This document shows positions 1 through 7,680 of a stretch of 64,000 nucleotides of DNA, piece by piece. The stretch's first letter is position 1, and the number at the start of each line of letters is the position of its first letter. Both the position numbers and the translations under genes were made by a program. The stretch is from Pseudoalteromonas shioyasakiensis (GTDB taxonomy: Bacteria > Pseudomonadota > Gammaproteobacteria > Enterobacterales > Alteromonadaceae), in assembly GCA_013391845.1 (NCBI GenBank), contig CP058414.1:3334501-3398500 (forward strand). Reading direction: 5' to 3'. A model generated the notes under the pieces. It ran no database searches, was not told where the DNA came from, and saw nothing but the letters and a program-made list of their open reading frames with translations.

Positions 1-1158
1 CACTGACTCATGTTCTGGCGAAAACTTTAACGCATTTGAGGTCAGCTGAATAAGCACCATTTCAAGTAGTTCTATTGATATAAACAAGGCTTTATTTGGT
101 AACTCGTTAACCCAAACAATGGATAAGTCACGCGCAGATAATCGGTGCTCAAAATGACGCTCAATTTTATTCATCATCACGTTAAAATTAAGCTCGCTCA
201 GGCTTTGCTTACTAGTGCGGATAGCGTTGTAACTCAATAAGCTTTCAATCATGACTCTAAGTCGCACCATACTTTGTGTTATTAGCTCAAGGACTGCTTG
301 TTGCTCGCTATTGATTGGGCCAACAATTTCATCTGCAAGTAAATCTGTGCCTTCAACCATAGAAGCTAGGGGGGTTTTCAACTCATGTGTCACATGACGC
401 AAAAAAGTATCTTTTTGCTGCTCAAGCATATGTAACTGTGCTTGTACCCATTCAAGTTTATTGCCTAATTCAACTAATTCTGAAGAACCACGAACATGAA
501 TTTTTTGCTGCCAGTGCCCTTGCCCTAATTTATCAATAACATTGGTAAGCTCTCGTAGGCGTCCGCTTATCCGCCATAGAAATCCACCACCTACCAATAG
601 CGTGAGTGGAATTAATGCTATTAACCAATTAATAAATGAAGCTTGTAATGCTTTTAATTGCTGTTGGTTTTTTGTGATCCGTAATTCATTTTGCTCTTTA
701 AGCCAGTTTGTTTGTTCACTGATAAGCTTGCTAGCAGGAGCAAACAGCTCACCATCTTGCTTTTGTTCAACTAGCAAATGCTGCTCTGCAAATTGTAATA
801 CCTCAGCAAGCTGACGCCACTGCGACACATAATCAGCTGTAGGGCTCAAAAAAATAAGCTCATCAACACTTTGCAAAGAAGATTGCCACTTGTTAGCAAT
901 CAGGCTATCGAGAGATTCACTCTTAAGCACCCAATTTTGTCGAGTCGCCCTTTCTAAACTATTTAAGTCTTGTTTAAGGTTATTGAATGCTTTGGTAAGT
1001 TCGTAATTGTCACCGACGATTTCTTGGGTCAGCGCAAGCTGCTTATTAAGGGCATTTAAAAACAAAATCACCACTAAAGATAACGGCAGTAAAGACAGCA
1101 AAATACTACAAACGAACTGACTAATGAGACTAGGCCGCCAGTTGACTAACTGTTTCAT
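1..1158 (-). CDS. GlrK-like sensor histidine kinase, 5' part (runs off left edge)
   Basis: Membrane sensor kinase of a two-component system; 386 codons are visible and the catalytic domain is cut at position 1. Translation shows a first membrane segment at about residues 9-33, a periplasmic region, a second membrane segment near residue 180, a HAMP-like linker and an H-box with HVTHELKTPLAS, where His258 is the likely phosphorylation site. It ends within the N-box (LTSNALKFSPE). The H-box neighbourhood (EGTDLLADEIVGP) resembles Enterobacteriaceae GlrK (YfhK/QseE), whose partner GlrR activates sigma-54 promoters. The partner would lie outside the window. The start is uncertain: in-frame ATGs occur at 1197, 1182 and 1158; I took the one just before the membrane segment. 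Kinase assignment is firm, GlrK orthology is inferred. Confidence 0.8.
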   Translation of the reverse strand, partial: MKQLVNWRPSLISQFVCSILLSLLPLSLVVILFLNALNKQLALTQEIVGDNYELTKAFNNLKQDLNSLERATRQNWVLKSESLDSLIANKWQSSLQSVDELIFLSPTADYVSQWRQLAEVLQFAEQHLLVEQKQDGELFAPASKLISEQTNWLKEQNELRITKNQQQLKALQASFINWLIALIPLTLLVGGGFLWRISGRLRELTNVIDKLGQGHWQQKIHVRGSSELVELGNKLEWVQAQLHMLEQQKDTFLRHVTHELKTPLASMVEGTDLLADEIVGPINSEQQAVLELITQSMVRLRVMIESLLSYNAIRTSKQSLSELNFNVMMNKIERHFEHRLSARDLSIVWVNELPNKALFISIELLEMVLIQLTSNALKFSPEHESV

Positions 1159-1197
1159 TTTTATCGCTACTTTATTTTGCATATTCACTCTCAACAT

Positions 1198-1494
1198 AAT
1201 TGCTGATGCTGATTATTAGTGAATAAACTTAGACACTCGCTGAATCCGACCTTAAAAAGTACTGACTTTTACCCAAAAACTGATACATAGTTGCTATTTA
1301 GCAACACGCTAACTCATTGAAACAAGGTGAATAAAGCTTAGTCGCCTAAAAAGCGTTGCAAAAAAGACACAATACTCTGTAACTATTTCGCATTAAAAAC
1401 CACACAAAAGGCATAACCCACTGATAATTAACACATTTAAAAACTGGCACCAATTTTGATAACTACAAAGTAAATTAGTCATTTAGGACACAAA
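1198..1494. other. Intergenic region between sensor kinase and EF-hand genes
   Basis: AT-rich region holding the divergent promoters of the kinase and the EF-hand cluster. No further gene is visible. The only notable element is a partial sigma-54-like site at 1445-1460, listed separately. Confidence 0.5.
1445..1460 (+). promoter_or_regulatory. Weak sigma-54-like promoter element
   Basis: TGGCAC followed by five bases and TTGAT, 35 bases before the first EF-hand gene. The -24 part matches the sigma-54 consensus TGGCAC-N5-TTGCA, but the -12 GC is GA here, which usually weakens or abolishes function. It is worth listing only because a GlrK-like kinase, whose partner normally works with sigma-54, lies next door. 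Inference only. Confidence 0.2.
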
Positions 1495-1722
1495 ATGAAG
1501 ATTACGGCCATTTCAGCCGCAGTGTTGATAAACCTAGTTACGGTAGACTGTTATGCATTCGATCTGCAAACGACTTTTAACGAGCTAGATAAAGACAGTA
1601 ACGGCTTTTTGAGTGAAGCAGAGGCATCTGAAGATGCATTATTACATAGCAACTTTACTCAAATAGATAGTAACCAAGATGGTCAAATTTCATTTTCTGA
1701 GTTTCAGTCGTTTATTCAATAG
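1495..1722 (+). CDS. Secreted EF-hand calcium-binding protein 1
   Basis: Small (75 aa) probably periplasmic protein with a signal peptide of about 21 residues, cut after DCYA, and two EF-hand loops. Loop one is DKDSNGFLSEAE and loop two DSNQDGQISFSE; both keep the acidic residues at positions 1, 3, 5 and 12 and the central glycine, so both should bind calcium. It is the first of four paralogues of 75-77 aa at 1495-2534, all in the same direction, and the next starts 9 bases downstream. No enzymatic domain is present. A role in calcium buffering or sensing in the periplasm is inferred, not shown. Confidence 0.8.
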   Translation: MKITAISAAVLINLVTVDCYAFDLQTTFNELDKDSNGFLSEAEASEDALLHSNFTQIDSNQDGQISFSEFQSFIQ

Positions 1723-1731
1723 GAGATTGTA

Positions 1732-1959
1732 ATGAAACAACTTTTAGCAGCATTTTCACTCATGTTTTTGGTTATCAGCGCTACCGTTTTAGCATCACAA
1801 ATGGATGTTCGATTTGCTAAATTTGATACAAACGCCGACGGTGAGATTTCTTTAGCTGAAGCGACTAAGCACGATAACTTACTTAAGCAATTTGCCGACC
1901 TAGATGAAAACGGCGATCAAGTTTTGTCTGAACAAGAGTTTGAAAAATTCAAACCTTAA
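1732..1959 (+). CDS. Secreted EF-hand calcium-binding protein 2
   Basis: Second paralogue (75 aa). The signal peptide runs to about residue 22 (ending ATVLA). The first EF loop, DTNADGEISLAE, is canonical. The second, DENGDQVLSEQE, has Gln where the central Gly is expected, so its calcium binding may be weaker. A good ribosome site (AGGAG) precedes the ATG, 9 bases after the previous gene, so the two are probably co-transcribed. After it comes a long inverted repeat (1966-2041) before the third paralogue. Confidence 0.8.
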   Translation: MKQLLAAFSLMFLVISATVLASQMDVRFAKFDTNADGEISLAEATKHDNLLKQFADLDENGDQVLSEQEFEKFKP

Positions 1960-1965
1960 CGGCTT

Positions 1966-2041
1966 AAAGTGCTTGCCATAATCCCAGAGGGAATGTGTAA
2001 ACGGATTTAAATTATGGGAGTTAAATTATGGCAAGCACTTT
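1966..2041. repeat. 17-bp perfect inverted repeat with 42-base loop
   Basis: Left arm 1966-1982 (AAAGTGCTTGCCATAAT) and right arm 2025-2041 are perfect reverse complements. The right arm ends in a run of T (TTTTATTT), so on the + strand it could act as a terminator or processing hairpin inside the EF-hand cluster. A small nested hairpin (TCCC-AGA-GGGA) lies in the loop at 1982-1992. The ribosome site of the third EF-hand gene follows at once (AAAGGAG near 2050). It could make expression of the downstream pair differ from the upstream pair. Confidence 0.75.
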
Positions 2042-2062
2042 TATTTATAAAGGAGTGTAATT

Positions 2063-2296
2063 ATGAGAATTTTCTGGCTTGCTTCATGTACCTTAATTAC
2101 AATAAGCTTCAATAGCTTAGCATTGGATGTAAAACAAAGATTTGATCACCTAGATAAAGACAAAAATGGCTTTTTGTCTTTGCAAGAACTGTCATCCCAA
2201 CCACACTTGCAAAAACGCATGGCAGAGTGGGATACAGATAAAGATCAACAAATTTCGCTCCTAGAATTTAAACACTATTTAACAAACAAGAGTTAA
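2063..2296 (+). CDS. Secreted EF-hand calcium-binding protein 3
   Basis: Third paralogue (77 aa), with a signal peptide of about 20 residues (ending FNSLA). EF loop one is DKDKNGFLSLQE, canonical. Loop two is DTDKDQQISLLE, where Gln replaces the central Gly. The ATG has a strong AAAGGAG ribosome site just after the 1966-2041 inverted repeat. The fourth paralogue starts 4 bases after this stop, which suggests translational coupling. The function beyond calcium binding is unknown. Confidence 0.8.
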   Translation: MRIFWLASCTLITISFNSLALDVKQRFDHLDKDKNGFLSLQELSSQPHLQKRMAEWDTDKDQQISLLEFKHYLTNKS

Positions 2297-2300
2297 AGTA

Positions 2301-2534
2301 ATGTCAAAATTAACCTTTGCCAGCCTAATTTTATGTTGTGGATTTAGCACATTGGGTTTTGCTGCAGATAGTATTGGTGAAAAATTTAAACAACTTGACC
2401 GTAATGACGATGGCTACCTTACTCGCTCAGAGTCTGCAAGAGATCCTGCTCTATGGTCACGTTTTAAAAATTACGACAGCGATAAAGATAATAAATTATC
2501 GCTGAGTGAATTTAAGGTCTACGCAAGTAAATAA
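2301..2534 (+). CDS. Secreted EF-hand calcium-binding protein 4
   Basis: Fourth paralogue (77 aa). Signal peptide of about 21 residues (ending LGFA). EF loop one, DRNDDGYLTRSE, is canonical. Loop two, DSDKDNKLSLSE, has Asn at the glycine position. The start lies 4 bases after the stop of paralogue 3, with a poor ribosome site of its own, so translation is probably coupled. A hairpin (2565-2586) follows and may end the transcript before the amidohydrolase gene. Confidence 0.8.
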   Translation: MSKLTFASLILCCGFSTLGFAADSIGEKFKQLDRNDDGYLTRSESARDPALWSRFKNYDSDKDNKLSLSEFKVYASK

Positions 2535-2564
2535 AAATGTCTATTTGATTATTTAATTGCTGCT

Positions 2565-2586
2565 GAGTTGCAGTTTACTGCAACTC
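2565..2586 (+). terminator. Hairpin after EF-hand cluster
   Basis: GAGTTGCAG, loop TTTA, CTGCAACTC: a perfect 9-bp stem. It lacks a good T-run (TGATAATGTTTTC follows), so it may be a weak terminator or an mRNA-stabilising stem. Confidence 0.45.
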
Positions 2587-2627
2587 TGATAATGTTTTCA
2601 TAATTCAATAAAAACTATTAGAAGATT

Positions 2628-4268
2628 ATGAAACTCATCATCAGCTTACTGGCAACAGCTTCGATAAGTTGTTTTGCCAATACCACAGTAATTTACAATG
2701 TAAATGGTTACACACCAACCTACAAAGGTGAAACTCAACACTTTTCAACACTGGTTTTTAAAGACGGTAAAGTTGTAAAAACCGGTAATGATTCAATCAA
2801 AAAAAGCTTTCCTGATGCCACCACGATTGATGGCCAACAAGCCACGTTATTGCCTGGTTTGATTGATGCCCATGGCCATGTGATTGGTTTAGGTAATAAC
2901 CTTTCACAACTTGATGTTAGAAGTACTCGCTCGGCAGATGAAGTTGGCAAAATGCTAGCTGAGTTTGCTAAAGATAAACAAGGCTGGATCATTGGTCGAG
3001 GTTGGAACCAAGAGCAGTGGCCTGGTGGACAGTTCCCAAATGCTGCTGATTTAGACAAGTATTTAAAAGATAAACCCGTAGTGCTTTCTCGAGTTGATGG
3101 CCATGCTGTGTGGGTAAATTCAAAAGCAATGGAGCTTGCAGGTATCACCAAAGAAACTCGCTCTCCTGCCGGTGGTGAAATTATAAAACTGGATTCTGGT
3201 TTACCTTCAGGGGTATTCATTGATAAAGCCGAAACGCTTATTACTCAGCATGTACCAAAAGCAAGCCATGCCAGCATTAATACTGCATTAGATAATGCAG
3301 GTAAACATCTACTTAGTTTAGGGATTACATCAACCCATGATGCCGGTATCGATTATGATACCTGGCAAGTGTATAAGCAGCGCTCTGAACAAAGCACCCT
3401 TCCCGTTAGAATAGTAGCCATGCTAAGTGCTGCTGATCCTCAGCTAGAAACAATGCTTAAAGCGGGCCGATATAAAGATATGAATGACATGCTGTCGATT
3501 CGTAGTGTCAAAGTGTATGCTGATGGTGCGCTAGGAAGTCGTGGTGCAGCCCTAATCGAGGAATACGCAGATCGAAAAAATCACCATGGCTTAATGCTTG
3601 AAACCCAAGAAAAGCTTGAGCAACTATTCAACTTAAGCTTTACCCATGGCTTTAGTGCTAACACTCATGCAATTGGTGATAAAGCCAATCACGTAGTGCT
3701 AGATGCCTATGAAAATGTGTTTAAAAAAACCGGTGGAATTTTACTTCGTAACCGAATTGAACATGCACAAATTGTTACTCCTGAAGACATTCCTCGTTTT
3801 AAAACGTTAAAAATCATTCCATCAATGCAGCCTGTTCATGCAACATCTGATATGCATATGGCAGAGCAACGTCTAACTGAAAAACAACTTGAAGGGGCTT
3901 ACGCTTGGAAAACCTTTTTAGCGCAAGGCTCAGTGATTGCGGCGGGTTCTGATTTTCCAGTAGAGCTTGCTGATCCGTTTGACGGCTTATATTCAGCCAT
4001 TACTCGCATGGATCATAATCAGCTGCCAGAAGGCGGCTGGCGACCACAAGAGCTACTATCGCGTGATGAAGCTTTACGTGCTTTTACTTTAGGTGGTGCA
4101 TATGCTGCACATCAAGAGTTTAAACTTGGCAGTTTAGAGCAAGGAAAGTGGGCTGACTTTATCTTGATTGATAAAGACTATTACAAAGCGCCAGTCTCAG
4201 AGATCCACGATATAAACGTGACACAAACTTGGATTGCGGGCCAGCTTAAGTATAAAAAAGAAGATTAG
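2628..4268 (+). CDS. Secreted amidohydrolase family 3 (YtcJ-like) metal-dependent hydrolase
   Basis: 546-aa TIM-barrel hydrolase of the Amidohydro_3/YtcJ type, expected to cleave C-N bonds of amide- or urea-like substrates with bound metal. The N terminus is a signal peptide (about 17 residues, ending SCFA), so it acts in the periplasm or envelope. Metal-site motifs are all present: HGH at His82/His84, Lys295 in VKVYADGALGSRGA (candidate carboxylated lysine), His347 in THAIGD, His379 in RIEHAQ and Asp442 in GSDFPVE. The true substrate cannot be read from sequence. It is preceded by the EF-hand genes, with a possible terminator between. Confidence 0.88.
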   Translation: MKLIISLLATASISCFANTTVIYNVNGYTPTYKGETQHFSTLVFKDGKVVKTGNDSIKKSFPDATTIDGQQATLLPGLIDAHGHVIGLGNNLSQLDVRSTRSADEVGKMLAEFAKDKQGWIIGRGWNQEQWPGGQFPNAADLDKYLKDKPVVLSRVDGHAVWVNSKAMELAGITKETRSPAGGEIIKLDSGLPSGVFIDKAETLITQHVPKASHASINTALDNAGKHLLSLGITSTHDAGIDYDTWQVYKQRSEQSTLPVRIVAMLSAADPQLETMLKAGRYKDMNDMLSIRSVKVYADGALGSRGAALIEEYADRKNHHGLMLETQEKLEQLFNLSFTHGFSANTHAIGDKANHVVLDAYENVFKKTGGILLRNRIEHAQIVTPEDIPRFKTLKIIPSMQPVHATSDMHMAEQRLTEKQLEGAYAWKTFLAQGSVIAAGSDFPVELADPFDGLYSAITRMDHNQLPEGGWRPQELLSRDEALRAFTLGGAYAAHQEFKLGSLEQGKWADFILIDKDYYKAPVSEIHDINVTQTWIAGQLKYKKED

Positions 4269-4280
4269 TATTACTGAGTG

Positions 4281-4511
4281 TTACTTAGCGTCAGCTTTTT
4301 GCTGACGCTTTAATTTTATGATGTGGTAAATATTCACAAATGCTAGTAAACCATTGGTAAAGGCCACAGGAACAGCACCAATTGCCAGCCCGTAGAAGGT
4401 AAATGCAATACATCCTGCTAGGTTAAGCCAACGTAGCTTAACAACATCGCTCATTGTCAAAGAAGCAACCAAAAGTGCTGACGCTAAATAGCCTAAATAT
4501 TCCCAACTCAA
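4281..4511 (-). CDS. Small three-helix inner-membrane protein (YgjV-like)
   Basis: A 76-aa protein of three hydrophobic helices (roughly residues 5-20, 26-43 and 47-64) with a basic tail, convergent with the amidohydrolase gene 12 bases away. I chose a TTG start at 4511: it has an AGGAGA ribosome site (4523-4518) six bases upstream. The longer frame from the ATG at 4553 adds 14 polar residues and has only a run of A in front. The layout resembles half of YgjV-type membrane proteins; the function is unknown. Three short helices also recall SemiSWEET transporters, but I cannot claim that. Confidence 0.65.
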   Translation of the reverse strand: MSWEYLGYLASALLVASLTMSDVVKLRWLNLAGCIAFTFYGLAIGAVPVAFTNGLLAFVNIYHIIKLKRQQKADAK

Positions 4512-4753
4512 TTGTTCTCTCCTAGGCTTTAGGTTAGCATTGGAGCTTGTCATTTTTTTTGACGCACTCAGTGCTACTTTGACAATAAAATAAAAAAGCT
4601 AACTTACTAAAAACCTTGTAAAGCTGCAGAAAAATCTTGGCTTTAAAATCATTACACGGGAAATGAAGGTATCAGTAACGTGAAACACCTTACTAGCAAG
4701 TTAGCGTAAATTCTTAGAATCTTAATGCTAACGTCATTAAGATGTAATAAATA

Positions 4754-4765
4754 GGACAATTGTCC
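4754..4765. promoter_or_regulatory. 12-bp perfect palindrome, candidate operator
   Basis: GGACAATTGTCC lies 15 bases before the start of the YeiL-like regulator gene. A perfect palindrome so close to a start suggests an operator, perhaps for autoregulation. It is not the usual CRP (TGTGA-N6-TCACA) or FNR (TTGAT-N4-ATCAA) site. Confidence 0.35.
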
Positions 4766-4779
4766 GAAGAGCGGCGTTA

Positions 4780-5436
4780 ATGTTTCAATATCATTTTTCA
4801 AGCTATCTTGTTGACCAATTACTGACATTTGCTGGCAGCAGTTTTCAACAAGCTAAAAAAGAAGTGCTGATCCATCAGGATCAACCTTTATCAAAACTCG
4901 TATTAGTTAGAAGCGGCACGGTGTCATTCAGCTATGACGTGGGTAACGGCCGACGCCTTCTTTTAGGTCAACTTGACTGTAATAACACCCTGATTGGTGA
5001 GATTGAAGCACTGAATAATTATCCCTGTATTTACACAGTAACGTGCTTTAGTGATGTAAGTTATAACCTAATTGAGCTTAAACATTGGCGTGCACTACTA
5101 TTAGAAAAACCAGAGCTAAGCTTATACACAGCGCAAACAATCGCTGCTAAATTCCAAGAAAACCAAAAAATAAATTTAGATAAGCTGCTATTACCACTTA
5201 GCTACAACATAGCTAAAGATTGCTTATTAAGAGCTGAGAATAATAACCCAACATTACTGCGTGCCTACCCTACCGTAAATGCAGAAGCTGAGCGCTTTGC
5301 CACCACCGAAAGAGCTTATAGACGCGTTGTAACAGAATTAGTTGAAAAAGGCTTAGTAAAGAGAAGTACTCAAGGCTTACAAGTGGTAGATATCGACAAG
5401 CTTAGTGACTACGTCGAAAGTTTTGCGCAGTTATGA
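4780..5436 (+). CDS. CRP/FNR-type transcription regulator, YeiL-like
   Basis: 218-aa cytoplasmic regulator. Residues about 10-125 form a cyclic-nucleotide-binding-type beta roll; the stretch NGRRLLLGQLD...LIGEIEALNN matches the equivalent part of E. coli YeiL, whose length (219 aa) is also the same. The C-terminal 80 residues hold a winged-helix DNA-binding domain (TTERAYRRVVTELVEKGLV). Whether it binds cAMP or another ligand cannot be told. A 12-bp palindrome lies just upstream. A hairpin overlapping its stop codon (5430-5455) separates it from the convergent phosphoribosyltransferase gene. Confidence 0.75.
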   Translation: MFQYHFSSYLVDQLLTFAGSSFQQAKKEVLIHQDQPLSKLVLVRSGTVSFSYDVGNGRRLLLGQLDCNNTLIGEIEALNNYPCIYTVTCFSDVSYNLIELKHWRALLLEKPELSLYTAQTIAAKFQENQKINLDKLLLPLSYNIAKDCLLRAENNNPTLLRAYPTVNAEAERFATTERAYRRVVTELVEKGLVKRSTQGLQVVDIDKLSDYVESFAQL

Positions 5437-5455
5437 GTGTAAGAACACTCATAAC
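5430..5455. terminator. Hairpin between convergent genes
   Basis: GTTATGAGTGT, loop AAGA, ACACTCATAAC: a perfect 11-bp stem that includes the stop codon of the YeiL-like gene. T-runs are short on both sides, so its strength is uncertain, but its place between convergent genes fits a bidirectional terminator. Confidence 0.5.
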
Positions 5456-5471
5456 TTTGTAAAAATGATGC

Positions 5472-6038
5472 TTATTTTTCTAAAAGTATGTCGTGAATAT
5501 TAGCTAAATCAGACTTTCCTTCGATGATTTCGTCTGGCGTTAAGCCTGAAAGCTCATGAGGGAATACTAACCACTCTTCAGACTCATGAATATAATAATC
5601 TGGCACCATGTCTACTTTTGAGTTCTTTGGCTTGTAGTATGGACATGCAACACGAATATCACGTGGTAAGTTCAAACGCATTAATTCAGAAAGCTTTTCT
5701 TTCAATGCAAAAATACTACGGCCAGAATCGAACACGTCATCAACGATTAATAATGAGTTATCTGCATTCGCATTTTCAATGATGTAATGCAAACCGTGAA
5801 CTTTGATCTCTTTTGACTGCTGGTTAATACCGTAATACGATGAAGTACGCACTGCAATATGGTCAGTTTCGATACCTTTATAATCGTAATATTCTTGAAC
5901 TGCGATACCAATTGGAGCACCACCACGCCAAATACCAATGATGAAATCAGGACGGAAACCATCTTCATAAACTTGTGCCGCAACACGAAATGAATCTTCA
6001 AGAAGCTGCTGCGCAGTGATATAGCACTTATCTGACAT
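5472..6038 (-). CDS. Hypoxanthine/guanine-type phosphoribosyltransferase
   Basis: 188-aa type I phosphoribosyltransferase, probably salvaging a purine base with PRPP in the cytoplasm. The PRPP-binding signature is LLIVDDVFDSGRSI around residues 95-108, and the N-terminal strand PDFIIGIWRGGAPIG carries the loop typical of Hpt/Gpt proteins. It is a stand-alone gene, convergent with the YeiL-like regulator and followed upstream on the same strand by pepB, with a pepB terminator (6176-6214) in between. Exact base preference cannot be decided from sequence. Confidence 0.8.
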   Translation of the reverse strand: MSDKCYITAQQLLEDSFRVAAQVYEDGFRPDFIIGIWRGGAPIGIAVQEYYDYKGIETDHIAVRTSSYYGINQQSKEIKVHGLHYIIENANADNSLLIVDDVFDSGRSIFALKEKLSELMRLNLPRDIRVACPYYKPKNSKVDMVPDYYIHESEEWLVFPHELSGLTPDEIIEGKSDLANIHDILLEK

Positions 6039-6175
6039 AAATAGAGACCCCAGTGTGAATGATCATTCAAGTGTAGCTAATTTAATAATAACTAACCACA
6101 GGATGAGAAAATGTGGGGCGGGATTTTATACTAATTTACTCAAAAAAGCTTGTATCAGTTTGTGAATTTACAAAA

Positions 6176-6214
6176 AAAGCGCCTTAACTTCATCTAAGTT
6201 AGGCGCTTTTTATT
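6176..6214 (-). terminator. pepB terminator
   Basis: On the minus strand: AGCGCCTAACTT, loop AGATG, AAGTTAAGGCGCT (one bulged A), then a run of seven T. It lies 20 bases after the pepB stop, and U-runs on both sides could make it bidirectional. Confidence 0.8.
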
Positions 6215-6235
6215 AATCACAGAAAAGTAAATTAC

Positions 6236-7531
6236 TTATGCTTTTTCTAGTAAGGTTCTTGCAACTGTACGCATACCTTGTGTTGTCGCACCAGCAGCCC
6301 ACTCACTTGTACTACCCATATTAAATGCTGCTGCCAGGTCAATGTGTACCCAGCCTTTGCCTTCATTTGGCACAAAGCGAGATAAGAAACCAGCCGCATT
6401 AGATGCACCACCATAGCCACCGCCCTTTTGAGGACGGCTATTTGCGGTATCTGCATATGGTGATGGACAGTTTTGTTGATGCCATTTTTCAAGTGGTAAT
6501 GGCCAAGCAGCTTCCATTTCCTGCTCTGCAAAGTCTTGTACGTCACGTACAAGCTCTTTATCAAGACCAAATAATGCGTTGTACTCTTGACCAACAGCTA
6601 CCAGTGCAGCGCCTGTTAGTGTTGCCGCATCAATAATTAATGGCGCACCCGACTCACCTGCAGCCATTAAACCATCAGCAAGTACTAAACGGCCTTCAGC
6701 ATCAGTATTAACGATTTCAACCGTTGTACCATTCTTATAGGTTAGGATATCGCCAAGTTTATATGCATGGCCTGAAATAAGGTTTTCTGCACAACATAAG
6801 AATAATTTAATGCGTTTGTTGATACCACGGTTAATAGCAAGTGCTAGGCCTGCAGTTACTGTAGCAGCACCACCCATATCGCACTTCATGCCTAGCATGC
6901 CTTCACTTGCTTTGATTGAGTAACCACCTGAATCAAAGGTAATGCCTTTACCAACCAAAGCGGCAGCAACAGGGGCATTTTCGTCACCAGTTGGGTTGTA
7001 ATCTAATGCTAATAATACCGGTGGGCGTTCACTACCACGACCTACCGCGTGGATACCAATCCATTGTTGTTCTAATAAAGCATCGCCTTTAATGATTTGG
7101 TAACTTACATGCTCAGGCGCTAATGACTGAATGAATTCTGCCGCTTTACCAGCTAGGCTCTCAGGGAAAATATCATCAGCTGTGCCATTGATCATTTGAC
7201 GAGCCCAAGTCGCAGCTTGCTTTAAAGAAGCCAGTTCTTTGCCGTCTGTTTTTGCATTTTCAACAAACTCAATTGCATCTAAATTTTTTGGTGAAACAAA
7301 GCCTTGATAAAAAGCCCATTGTGTTTCTGTACACCAAACATCGCCCACTAAAGCAATATTTTTTAAGCCTTGATTAGCTAACGTACGTGCTGCTTTTTGT
7401 ACGTTTTTAAGTGTATCTTGCTCAGTTAAATGAACAGTTGCGCCTTGTTCAGTAAAAGAAAGAGCGGCTTTTTCGCCCCAGTGTGCGGCAGCGCCCTGCT
7501 CGCTAAGTTGAACTAAAAATTTTTCTGACAT
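6236..7531 (-). CDS. pepB: Aminopeptidase B (peptidase B, M17 family)
   Basis: 431-aa cytosolic leucyl-aminopeptidase-family enzyme that removes N-terminal residues from peptides with two metal ions. Sequence follows E. coli PepB along its length: WGEKA near the N terminus, GRGSERPPVLLALDYNPTGD, the metal/catalytic block GKGITFDSGGYSIK, LFLCCAENLISG and the M17 signature NTDAEGRLVLADGL. The length is that of PepB (427-431 aa) rather than the longer PepA. It is divergent from sfsA, 149 bases away, and has its own terminator. Confidence 0.93.
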   Translation of the reverse strand: MSEKFLVQLSEQGAAAHWGEKAALSFTEQGATVHLTEQDTLKNVQKAARTLANQGLKNIALVGDVWCTETQWAFYQGFVSPKNLDAIEFVENAKTDGKELASLKQAATWARQMINGTADDIFPESLAGKAAEFIQSLAPEHVSYQIIKGDALLEQQWIGIHAVGRGSERPPVLLALDYNPTGDENAPVAAALVGKGITFDSGGYSIKASEGMLGMKCDMGGAATVTAGLALAINRGINKRIKLFLCCAENLISGHAYKLGDILTYKNGTTVEIVNTDAEGRLVLADGLMAAGESGAPLIIDAATLTGAALVAVGQEYNALFGLDKELVRDVQDFAEQEMEAAWPLPLEKWHQQNCPSPYADTANSRPQKGGGYGGASNAAGFLSRFVPNEGKGWVHIDLAAAFNMGSTSEWAAGATTQGMRTVARTLLEKA

Positions 7532-7680
7532 GTTAGAATACTCTTTGCGCTAAAAATGTTGCCTGAGTTTACTACAGCCAACGTAAGTTCCCAACAGCTT
7601 GCGATAAATAGCATTATGTTGAGTGGTTCAATCCTCGTAATGAATGACATACAATAAAGAAAAACGAAATTATTAGAGCC

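Noticed and set aside
2735..3220. 161-aa minus-strand ORF inside the amidohydrolase gene
   Set aside because: Lies opposite a full-length conserved enzyme, no ribosome site or family; a shadow frame.
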